Positions 6,538 through 12,913 of a stretch of DNA of 15,525 nt are shown here, in pieces. Made by a program: the position numbers and the translations under genes. Below the pieces are notes generated by a model. The model was given only the letters and a program-made list of their open reading frames with translations, searched no databases and was not told where the DNA came from. Positions within the stretch are counted from its first letter, which is position 1. The number at the start of each line of letters is the position of its first letter. Source of the DNA: Actinomycetota bacterium (GTDB lineage: Bacteria > Actinomycetota > Thermoleophilia > Gaiellales > Gaiellaceae); NCBI GenBank assembly GCA_005884155.1, contig VAXD01000045.1, forward strand, positions 1-15,525. The letters are read 5' to 3'.

Positions 6538-6550
6538 ATGGCGCGCGTGA
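6452..6550 (+). CDS. Possible 32-residue leader peptide overlapping the parA start
   Basis: The ATG at 6452 follows GGAGGG (6437-6442) by 9 nt, a good Shine-Dalgarno arrangement. It opens MRAKKGARWGLHACFRDREF and closes at a TGA at 6548-6550, 10 nt inside parA, in a different frame. Such an overlap could couple translation of the leader to parA. The peptide is basic and has no recognised homologue. It is short, and Arg-rich frames arise by chance in GC-rich DNA, so the call rests on the ribosome-binding site alone. Confidence 0.25.
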   Translation: MRAKKGARWGLHACFRDREFAPRLTKGRRWRA

Positions 6551-7308
6551 TCTCGTTCGCCAACCAGAAGGGCGGGGTGGCGAAGACGACGACGACGCTG
6601 AATCTCGGCGTGGCGTTCGCGGAGCAGGGGCTCAAGGTGCTGCTAGTCGACCTCGACCCGCAGGGGAACCTGACGATGAGTCAGGGCCTGAACCCGGACT
6701 CGATCGAGCGCTCGATGTTCGACGTGCTCGTGCACCGCCTGCCGATCCAGGAAGTGATCCAGCACGCGGAGGTCGACCTCGCGGTCTCGTCGATCGACCT
6801 TGCCGGCGCCGAGCTCGCGCTCTCGAGCATGATCGGTCGCGAGCGCGCGCTCGAGAAGGCGCTCGCCGACGTGAAGGGTGGCTACGACTACCTCCTGATC
6901 GACACGCCGCCGTCGCTGGGGCTCCTCACGATCAACGCGCTCGTTGCCTCGAACGGCGTGATCGTTCCCGTGCAGTGCGAGTACCTCTCGCTCCGCGGGC
7001 TGGTCCAGCTCGAGAACACACTCTCGATGATTCGCGAAAACCTGAACCCGTACGTCGAGATCGAAGGGATCCTTCCGACGATGTACGACAAGCGGACGCT
7101 GCACTCGCGCGAGGCGGTCGAGATTCTGGAGGAGAACTTCGGCGACCTCGTCTTCGACACGAAGATCCGCAAGACCGTGCGCTACGCGGAGGCACCGGTG
7201 AAAGGCACGTCCGTCCTGAAATACGACCCCAGCGGAAAAGCCGCCGAGGCCTACCGCCAGCTTGCGAAGGAGGTGCTCGATGGCGCGAAGGCGCGCGAGC
7301 ATGCGTGA
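6538..7308 (+). CDS. parA: ParA/Soj-family chromosome-partitioning ATPase
   Basis: 256 residues from the ATG at 6538, preceded by AAAGGGG with 5-nt spacing. The deviant Walker A box is at residues 11-18 (KGGVAKTT) with signature Lys11 and Lys16. Walker A' is VDLDPQGNLT and the Walker B region is YLLIDTPPSLGLLT, followed by the ParA-typical VPVQCEYLSLRGL. The C-terminus ends RKTVRYAEAPVKGTSVLKYD, the usual Soj ending. These ATPases dimerise on DNA with ATP and move ParB-bound origins, or position division machinery in the MipZ and MinD branches. No parB lies beside it; instead ftsZ starts inside its last codons, implying co-transcription and a division link. An in-frame ATG at 6475 with its own AAAGGGG would add 21 residues (MGLARLLPRPGIRTETDKGA), so two products are possible. 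Family assignment is firm; ParA versus MipZ-like role is open. Confidence 0.95.
   Translation: MARVISFANQKGGVAKTTTTLNLGVAFAEQGLKVLLVDLDPQGNLTMSQGLNPDSIERSMFDVLVHRLPIQEVIQHAEVDLAVSSIDLAGAELALSSMIGRERALEKALADVKGGYDYLLIDTPPSLGLLTINALVASNGVIVPVQCEYLSLRGLVQLENTLSMIRENLNPYVEIEGILPTMYDKRTLHSREAVEILEENFGDLVFDTKIRKTVRYAEAPVKGTSVLKYDPSGKAAEAYRQLAKEVLDGAKAREHA
7267..7274 (+). promoter_or_regulatory. Strong Shine-Dalgarno sequence setting the ftsZ start at 7280
   Basis: AAGGAGGT lies inside the end of parA, 5 nt before the ATG at 7280. This decides between 7280 and the later in-frame ATG at 7301, which overlaps the parA stop. It shows that ftsZ is translated from its own strong site within parA. Confidence 0.75.
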
Positions 7309-8668
7309 GGGCCCGTTGGCCGAGCTGTTCCGGGCGACCGAAGCAGCCCAGCGTCAGGCGGAGAAGGAAGGCCGTGTCGAGGAGGCCGCGCCGGCACCGG
7401 TGCCTGGCCCCGCCGAGCCGCCGGAGCAGACGGTCGAGCACGTCCCGGAGTGGGTGGACGAGGCGAAGCCGGAGCCGGTCCGACTGCCGGAGCGCGCGGC
7501 CGAACCCAGGCGGGAGGCTAAGCCCGAGCAGCCGAAGGCCGCGCCGCCGCCGGCACCTCGCGCGGCACCGGCGCCCAAGAAGGCGCCCGACCGCCCGCGC
7601 CTCGAGCCTCTACCCGAACCGCCGCCACGCCTGCACCGGGTCCCTGAGCCGGGGGCGTACATCGCAGTAATCCGCGTCGTCGGAGTCGGCGGGGCGGGCC
7701 TGAACGCAGTCAACCGGATGATCGACGCCGACATCTCGCAGGTCGAGTTCGTGGCCGTGAACACGGACATCCAGCAGCTGCAGATGAGTGACGCGCCGGT
7801 CAAGATCCACATTGGCCGCGAGCTCACCGAAGGGCTCGGCTCCGGCGCCGACCCCGATCTCGGCCGCAGGGCGGCGGAAGAGGCCTACGACCAGGTCAAG
7901 CGGGCCCTGCGCGGCTCCGACATGGTCTTCGTGACCGCCGGCGAGGGCGGCGGCACCGGCTCCGGCGCGGCCCCGGTCGTCGCGCGGATCGCCCGGGAGC
8001 TCGGCGCGCTCACGGTCGGGATCGTCACAACGCCGTTCAAATTCGAAGGCACGCGCCGCCTTCGGCAAGCCACCGACGGAGTCGACTCGCTGCGCGCGAA
8101 CTGCGACACGGTCATCGTCGTGCCGAACGAGAAGCTGCTCGAGGTGCTCGACCGCGACACGTCGATGCTCGACGCGTTCCGGATCGCCGACGACGTCCTG
8201 CGCCAGGGTGTCCAGGGCATCTGCGACCTGATCACGCTTCCGGGCCTGATCAACCTCGACTTCGCCGACGTTCGCACGGTCATGAAGGACGCGGGCACCG
8301 CGCTGATGGGCATCGGCTTCTCGGCGAGCGGCGACAACCGCGCGAAGGAAGCCGCCGAGCGCGCGCTGCGCTCGCCGCTGATCGACACCGAGATCGCCGG
8401 CGCGAAGGGGATCCTGCTCTCGATCGCGGGCGGCGACGACCTCTCGCTCTACGAGGTCAACGAGGCGGCCGAGGTCGTGCGGGAGGCGTCGACCGGTGAC
8501 ACGAACATCATCTTCGGGGCGTCGATCGACGACCGGCTCACCGGCCAGGTCTGGGTCACGGTCGTTGCGACCGGCTTCGGCGCGCGGGCTGCCCAGCGGC
8601 GGATCGCGATCAAGGCCGAGGCCGCCGACGAAGAAGCGCTCGAGCCGCCGAGCTTCCTTCAGCCGTAG
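7280..8668 (+). CDS. ftsZ: Cell-division GTPase FtsZ with a long N-terminal extension
   Basis: 462 residues. The core starts at about residue 128 (IAVIRVVGVGGAGLNAVNRM). The tubulin signature GGGTGSG is at 223-229 and the T7 loop NLDFADV at 325-331, with catalytic Asp327 and Asp330. Polymerising GTPase activity should be intact. Residues 1-127 are an extension absent from textbook FtsZ: a short amphipathic motif (REGPLAELFRATEAAQRQAE), then about 95 residues rich in Pro, Ala, Glu and Arg, likely disordered. The core is followed by only about 24 residues, ending EPPSFLQP, which fits the conserved C-terminal peptide that binds SepF/FtsA-type anchors; the usual 50-residue or longer linker is nearly missing. 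The start at 7280 overlaps parA by 29 nt. Whether this is the only FtsZ of the genome cannot be seen here. Confidence 0.95.
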   Translation: MARRRASMREGPLAELFRATEAAQRQAEKEGRVEEAAPAPVPGPAEPPEQTVEHVPEWVDEAKPEPVRLPERAAEPRREAKPEQPKAAPPPAPRAAPAPKKAPDRPRLEPLPEPPPRLHRVPEPGAYIAVIRVVGVGGAGLNAVNRMIDADISQVEFVAVNTDIQQLQMSDAPVKIHIGRELTEGLGSGADPDLGRRAAEEAYDQVKRALRGSDMVFVTAGEGGGTGSGAAPVVARIARELGALTVGIVTTPFKFEGTRRLRQATDGVDSLRANCDTVIVVPNEKLLEVLDRDTSMLDAFRIADDVLRQGVQGICDLITLPGLINLDFADVRTVMKDAGTALMGIGFSASGDNRAKEAAERALRSPLIDTEIAGAKGILLSIAGGDDLSLYEVNEAAEVVREASTGDTNIIFGASIDDRLTGQVWVTVVATGFGARAAQRRIAIKAEAADEEALEPPSFLQP

Positions 8669-8673
8669 CGGCT
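8661..8673. terminator. Small palindrome spanning two convergent stop codons
   Basis: AGCCG TAG CGGCT is a perfect 5-bp inverted repeat whose loop is the ftsZ stop and whose right arm reaches into the stop of the convergent membrane-protein gene. There is no T-run. It might serve as a weak bidirectional stop for two genes only 3 nt apart, but a 5-bp stem can be chance. Confidence 0.3.
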
Positions 8674-10279
8674 AACCGATATCGCAGGAGGACTCCGAGC
8701 TTCCTACAACCGCCGCGAGCGCCCGCCGGGCGTTGATCCGGAAGGTGAGCTCGAGCGGCCCGGTGTGGTCGACGGCGACGTTCGTCATTCCGTCGGCCCG
8801 ACGGGTCAGGCACGCGCCTTCCGCGTGCCAGTAGGGCGAGTAGCGCACGGCAAGCCGGTAGACGCCTGCTTGCGAGAGCCGTAGCCGGACGCTGGTGGCC
8901 TTCAGGCTGAGTACGCGTGCCCAGCCCGGCCCGGTCAGGATCGGCCGCGGGTGGGGAACGGCGAAGATCCGCAGGTTCGCAGACCGGAACACGGGCTGTA
9001 GTCCCGAGCGCCCGCTGCGCAAGAGGGTGGCCTCGCCCTTCGCGCTGTAGTCGGTCGGCGCGTCCGTCAGGACGACGTAGCGCACGCCGAGCTCGCGCAG
9101 CCAGGCAAGGTAGGCAGAGGGGCCGAGCTCGTCGTAGAGCACCTTGTTCTGCGGAAAGTCGTCCTGCCGGAAGTCGCCGCGCGCGAGCGGGATCTGGGCT
9201 TCGGCGAGGTAAACCGCCGACCAGTGGCCGGTTGTGTCGACCGCTTCGACGCGGTACGACGGGATCAGGTGCGTGTGCAGGTAGTGGATCGCCGGCTGCC
9301 AGTACGCGGGGGTGGCGGCCGGCTCGTTCAGCCCCTTCAGGTACTGGCCGGCGATCGGCGTCACGTTCCACGAGATCGCGAGCGCGAGCGCCGCCAGGCA
9401 CACCGGCAGCGGCCGCCAGCGCCGCAGTGTGAGCAAGAGCACCGCGAGCGGCAGCGCCGCATAGCGGAGCCGTGCGACGTTCTCGCCGACCGCCGACGGG
9501 ATCAGGTAGGCGCCGAGGCAGGCTGCAAGGTAGATCACGAACACCCAGCGCAGCGGCCGCGCGCGCTCGATCCGCCAGGTCAGCCCCGCGCCGAGCACGC
9601 AGAAGACGACGGCCGCGCCTAGCTCCGGCAGCGAGAACGGGTAGCGCCCGCCAGGGAACAGGCGCCACAAGACGACCTCGACCGCGCCGAACGCCCCGAT
9701 CGTCAGGGCCGGCGCGAGCCAGGTCGAACGCTCAGGGCGTCGCGAGAGCGCGAACCCGGCGAGGAGCAGCGTCAGAAGCAGGAAGGCGAGCGGGCTCGCG
9801 GCCAGCGTCAGGGCGGCGAGCAGCGCAAAACGCCAGTGCCTGCGCGCCTGCAGCGCCCAGATGGCGAGCAGGGCGAGCGCCGCGCCGAGCGCGAATGGAA
9901 ACGCAGCCGAGAGGACGATCCCCGCCCAGACCACCGCGAAGGTGCGGCTCGACCAGCGGACGGCCGGCCCCCACTGGCGCCCGACCACGATCGCGAACGC
10001 GAGCGCGGCAGTCGTCACAGTCGCGACGGCCAGGAGCCGAATCCCGAGCAGCGCAGCGACAGGGTAGTAGAGGACGCTGTAGGTGACGAAGCTGTAGCGG
10101 CCCGCGTACCAGAAGTTGTTCCAGAGCGTGAAGCCGTGCTGGAGGAAGAGCGTCCGCTGGTAGGCATGCTCGGCGAGGTCCGCGCCGGGCGGGCCAAGCC
10201 AGACGAGCAGGCTCGCTGAGGCCGCCGCGAGAGCGGCCGAGAGCGTTGCTTCACGGGCGAGCGGGCTGGCCTTTGTCAA
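8672..10279 (-). CDS. Polytopic membrane protein, probably GT-C-type glycosyltransferase or PTPS-related membrane protein
   Basis: 535 residues from a TTG at 10279 (a second TTG lies at 10291). The frame stays open much further upstream, but that part is Arg/Pro-rich and antisense to the gene at 10327. About nine or ten hydrophobic helices span residues 11-306. Between the first two is an outside-facing loop with Asp34 and His38 (GADLAEHAYQRTLFLQHGF), then NNFWYAGRY and a helix with VLYYPVAALLG; an acidic residue in the first loop is typical of GT-C glycosyltransferases. Residues 310-535 are a soluble domain (YLHTHLIPSYRVEAVDTTGH, YLAWLRELGVRYVVLTDAP) ending in beta-rich sequence. Similar domain order occurs in large 'PTPS-related' membrane proteins. 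It may act in cell-envelope glycan assembly. Membrane topology is well supported; enzyme class is inference. Confidence 0.78.
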   Translation of the reverse strand: MTKASPLAREATLSAALAAASASLLVWLGPPGADLAEHAYQRTLFLQHGFTLWNNFWYAGRYSFVTYSVLYYPVAALLGIRLLAVATVTTAALAFAIVVGRQWGPAVRWSSRTFAVVWAGIVLSAAFPFALGAALALLAIWALQARRHWRFALLAALTLAASPLAFLLLTLLLAGFALSRRPERSTWLAPALTIGAFGAVEVVLWRLFPGGRYPFSLPELGAAVVFCVLGAGLTWRIERARPLRWVFVIYLAACLGAYLIPSAVGENVARLRYAALPLAVLLLTLRRWRPLPVCLAALALAISWNVTPIAGQYLKGLNEPAATPAYWQPAIHYLHTHLIPSYRVEAVDTTGHWSAVYLAEAQIPLARGDFRQDDFPQNKVLYDELGPSAYLAWLRELGVRYVVLTDAPTDYSAKGEATLLRSGRSGLQPVFRSANLRIFAVPHPRPILTGPGWARVLSLKATSVRLRLSQAGVYRLAVRYSPYWHAEGACLTRRADGMTNVAVDHTGPLELTFRINARRALAAVVGSSESSCDIG

Positions 10280-10287
10280 CCGCGAGG

Positions 10288-10319
10288 ACAATAGCGGCCA
10301 GGTCAGACCGCTATACGCT
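10288..10319. promoter_or_regulatory. Divergent promoter/operator: 7-bp inverted repeat with overlapping -10 elements
   Basis: ATAGCGG (10291-10297) and CCGCTAT (10308-10314) form a perfect inverted repeat with a 10-nt spacer, centred between the divergent starts at 10279 and 10327. Each arm runs into a -10-like hexamer facing outward: TATTGT on the minus strand (10293-10288), 8 nt before TTG 10279, and TACGCT on the plus strand (10314-10319), 7 nt before ATG 10327. A dimeric regulator bound here could control both genes. No Shine-Dalgarno is seen on either side, suggesting leaderless transcripts. Confidence 0.45.
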
Positions 10320-10326
10320 TCTGGAC

Positions 10327-11817
10327 ATGAAGGGCGCGGTGGCGGCCGGGCATCCGCTGACCGCGGAGGCGGGTGCGGAGGTGCTTCGCGACGGTGGCAA
10401 CGCCGTCGACGCTTGCATCGCGGCCGCGTTCGTGTCCTGGGTCGCGGAGAGCACCCTGACGGGCCCCGGCGCGGGCGGGTTCCTGCTCGTCCGCCGTGCC
10501 AACGACGCGACGCGCGTGCTCGACCACTTCGTCGCGGTGCCTGGGCTCGGCCTGGGCCGCTCCGAGGTTGCCCAGATGGAGTCTGTCGATGTCTTCTACA
10601 CGCCGGAGTCGTCACAGGTCTTCCGGATCGGCGCCGCCTCCTGCGCGGTCCCGGGCGCGGTCGCCGGGCTGGGCGTGGCGCACCGCCGCTGGGCCACGCG
10701 GCCTTGGGGGGAGCTGCTCCAGCCGGCGATCCAGCACGCGCGGGCAGGAGTCGTGCTCACGGAGCCGATGGCCGACCTGCACGCGGTCCAGGACCCGATC
10801 CTGCGGCACACGGCCGAGGGCGCGGCGATCTACGGCCCGGCGGGAGAGCGTCTCGTGGCCGGCGATCGGCTCGTCATGACCGACCTCGCGGGAACGCTCG
10901 AGCTGCTCGCCGAGCGTGGGGCGAACGAGCTGTACAGCGGCGAGCTCGCCCGCCAGATCGTCAGCCACCTCCGCGAGCGGGGTAGCGCGGCCACCGGGCG
11001 CGACTTCGCCGAGTACCGCGTCGTCCAGCGGCGCCCGGTGCGCGAGCCGTTCTTCGGGTACGCGCTCGAGTCGAACCCGCCGCCCTCCGCCGGCGGGCTC
11101 CTGCTCGCGCTGGGCGTGAGGCTGCTCGACAGCGCCGGAGGGGTCGCAGGGCCACCCGGCAGCGCCGAGGCGATGGCTCAGCTCGTCGAGCTGATGCGCG
11201 CCCAGGAGCAGGCGCGAAGCATGACCCTCGCGACCATCGCGCGGCGGCTGCGCTCGACTACGCCCGAGTCGGTTCGCGGAACGACCCACATCTCCGTAGT
11301 CGACGCCCGTGGCAACGCCGCCTCGCTGACCGCATCGACGGGGTCCGGCTCCGGCGTCGTCATCCCGGGGACCGGGGTCCAGCTGAACAACATGCTCGGC
11401 GAGTTCGACTTCGCGCTCGGGAGGCCGCCCGTCCCCGGTGCCCGCTTCGCGAGCGGGATGGCGCCGTCGATCCTCCTTCGCGACGGGCAGCCGCGGCTCG
11501 TCGTCGGCAGCGCAGGCTCACTACGGCTGCGGGGCGCGATCTTCCAAATCCTCGTCAACGTGGTCGGCCACGGGCTCGGCGTCGAGGAGGCGCTCGAGCG
11601 TCCACGCGTCCACTTCGATGACCCGCTCGTCCAATGCGAGGGCGGGAACGACCCGGCCGAGCTCGACCGGCTGGAGAGCCACGGCTACGACCTCGTGCGT
11701 TGGAGCCGCCGCAATCTCTACTTCGGCGGGGCCGCGGGTGTCGAGTGGCGGGCCGACGGGACGCTTGCCGCGGCCGGCGATCCTCGCCGTGGCGGGCGCG
11801 GCATCGTCGTCGAGTGA
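10327..11817 (+). CDS. Gamma-glutamyltransferase-family protein (cytoplasmic)
   Basis: 496 residues. The N-terminal hallmark HPLTAEAGAEVLRDGGNAVD and TGPGAGGFLLVRR match the GGT large subunit. The cleavage/nucleophile site is GTTHISVVDARGNAASLTAS, with catalytic Thr319 (or 320), followed by the TGSGSG region and QLNNMLGEFDF. GGTs self-cleave before this Thr and move or hydrolyse gamma-glutamyl groups. Oddities: no signal peptide, although many bacterial GGTs are periplasmic, and the substrate-pocket segments read ASGMAPSIL and GSAGSLRLRGA where classical enzymes have SSM and SPGG. The substrate may therefore differ from glutathione. The ATG at 10327 was chosen because the conserved sequence starts right there and a TANNNT lies 7 nt upstream; an earlier in-frame start lacks support. 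It is first in a chain of genes joined by 4-nt overlaps. Family secure, substrate unknown. Confidence 0.92.
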   Translation: MKGAVAAGHPLTAEAGAEVLRDGGNAVDACIAAAFVSWVAESTLTGPGAGGFLLVRRANDATRVLDHFVAVPGLGLGRSEVAQMESVDVFYTPESSQVFRIGAASCAVPGAVAGLGVAHRRWATRPWGELLQPAIQHARAGVVLTEPMADLHAVQDPILRHTAEGAAIYGPAGERLVAGDRLVMTDLAGTLELLAERGANELYSGELARQIVSHLRERGSAATGRDFAEYRVVQRRPVREPFFGYALESNPPPSAGGLLLALGVRLLDSAGGVAGPPGSAEAMAQLVELMRAQEQARSMTLATIARRLRSTTPESVRGTTHISVVDARGNAASLTASTGSGSGVVIPGTGVQLNNMLGEFDFALGRPPVPGARFASGMAPSILLRDGQPRLVVGSAGSLRLRGAIFQILVNVVGHGLGVEEALERPRVHFDDPLVQCEGGNDPAELDRLESHGYDLVRWSRRNLYFGGAAGVEWRADGTLAAAGDPRRGGRGIVVE

Positions 11818-12326
11818 GCGAGTTCGCGATCAGGCCGGCGTCGCCGTCGGACGCAGCGGCGCTTGTCGCCCTCGCGCGCGAGGTATCGGCTGAGCCCGAG
11901 GGCTGGCTGCTCTCCGCGGGAGGGACGCGCGGCGTCGCCGACGAGCGGCGCTACCTGCGGGCGGTCCGCCGTTCGCCGCACGCGGCGGTCTTCGTCGCCG
12001 AGGCCGGGGACGGAGCTGTCGTCGGCAGGCTTTCGCTGGCGCGCGACCCGCATCCCGCGAGCCCGCACGTGGCCGACCTTGGCCTGATGGTGGCGAAGAC
12101 GCACCGCCGGCTCGGAATCGGCCGGGCGCTGCTCGAGCAAGCCGTGGAGTGGGCGCGCGGCGTTGGCGTGACCAAGCTCGAGCTGCATGTCTTTCCGCAC
12201 AACGAGCCGGCAATCCGCCTGTACGAGCGCTTCGGCTTCGAGCGCGAAGGCTTTCGCCGCGGTCATTTCCGCAATGGCGGGCAGCTGATCGACGCGATCC
12301 TGATGGCCTTCGAGGTGCCGCGTTGA
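11814..12326 (+). CDS. GNAT-family N-acetyltransferase
   Basis: 170 residues from a GTG at 11814 that overlaps the preceding stop (GTGA), a translational-coupling arrangement. The protein begins VSEFAIRPASPSDAAALVAL, the usual GNAT opening strand and helix. Motif A is VADLGLMVAKTHRRLGIGRA, containing the acetyl-CoA pyrophosphate loop RRLGIG, and motif B is KLELHVFPHNEPAIRLYERF followed by GFEREGFRRGHF, as in RimI/RimL-type enzymes. It should transfer an acetyl group from acetyl-CoA to an amine, in the cytoplasm; the acceptor cannot be read from sequence. It sits between the GGT-like gene and the DedA gene, with 4-nt overlaps on both sides, so all are one operon. Full length for the family. 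Confidence 0.9.
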   Translation: MSEFAIRPASPSDAAALVALAREVSAEPEGWLLSAGGTRGVADERRYLRAVRRSPHAAVFVAEAGDGAVVGRLSLARDPHPASPHVADLGLMVAKTHRRLGIGRALLEQAVEWARGVGVTKLELHVFPHNEPAIRLYERFGFEREGFRRGHFRNGGQLIDAILMAFEVPR

Positions 12327-12913
12327 CCAACCTGGTCCATCACTACGGGCTCGCCGCGCTCTTTGTCGCGGTGATGCTCGAGTCCGGCGGCGTCCCGATC
12401 CCCGGCGAGACGGCTCTCATTACGGCCGCGATCTTCGCCTCGAGGGGCGACCTGGAAATCGTCGAGGTGATCGCGGTCGCGGCCGCCGCGGCCATCGTCG
12501 GCGACAACATCGGCTACTGGATCGGCCGCACGGGCGGTCGTCGGTTCCTCGAATGGTTCGGCCCGATCCACCGCGTGACCGGGCCGGGCATCGAGTGGTC
12601 GGAGAAATTCTTCGAGCGGCACGGCGGCAAGACGGTCTTCATCGGACGCTTCGTCGCCGTGCTGCGCGTGACGGCCGCGTGGCTGGCCGGGATCTCGCGC
12701 ATGCCGTGGTGGCGGTTCTTCCTCTGGAACGCAGCTGGCGGCATCTGTTGGGCGATCGCCGTCGGGCTCGTCGCTTACTACGTGGGACACGCTGCCGCCG
12801 ACGCGATTGGGCAATATGGCCTCTACGGAGCCGCGGGAGTGCTGGGGCTCGTAGTGCTCGGGGTCTTCGGTATGCACGTCTGGAGGAAGCGGATGATCGG
12901 GAAGGAAACGTGA
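12323..12913 (+). CDS. DedA-family integral membrane protein
   Basis: 196 residues from a TTG at 12323 overlapping the GNAT stop (TTGA). Conserved DedA features are GGVPIPGETAL at 22-32 with Glu29, the GDNIGYWIGR segment, FFERHGGKTVFIGRFVAVLR at 96-115 with Arg109 and Arg115 flanking the re-entrant hairpin, then AAWLAGISRMPWWRF. The C-terminus has two hydrophobic helices and a short basic tail. DedA (SNARE-associated/VTT) proteins are inner-membrane transporters or scramblases for lipid carriers and polyprenyl-phosphates and affect envelope homeostasis. An ATG start earlier in the frame would lie inside the GNAT gene and adds no family sequence, so it was rejected. The downstream gene encodes a secreted phosphoesterase, in keeping with an envelope/lipid-phosphate theme. 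Confidence 0.92.
   Translation: MTNLVHHYGLAALFVAVMLESGGVPIPGETALITAAIFASRGDLEIVEVIAVAAAAAIVGDNIGYWIGRTGGRRFLEWFGPIHRVTGPGIEWSEKFFERHGGKTVFIGRFVAVLRVTAAWLAGISRMPWWRFFLWNAAGGICWAIAVGLVAYYVGHAAADAIGQYGLYGAAGVLGLVVLGVFGMHVWRKRMIGKET

Noticed and set aside
7381..7400. Partial match to the GGTGCCTGGCACC palindrome inside ftsZ
   Set aside because: Only GGCACCGGTGCCTGG is present, within the Pro-rich coding extension, so it is probably chance in GC-rich sequence.
10280..10615. N-terminal extension of the minus-strand membrane protein
   Set aside because: It is Arg/Pro-rich and antisense to conserved GGT sequence; membrane-protein sequence only begins near the TTG at 10279.
12149..12322. Longer N-terminus for the DedA protein
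   Set aside because: It overlaps the conserved C-terminal GNAT motif in another frame; the TTG at 12323 gives a normal DedA start.
12553..12909. Longer N-terminus for the phosphoesterase
   Set aside because: It overlaps conserved DedA sequence; the GTG at 12910 gives a clean signal peptide and has a ribosome-binding sequence.
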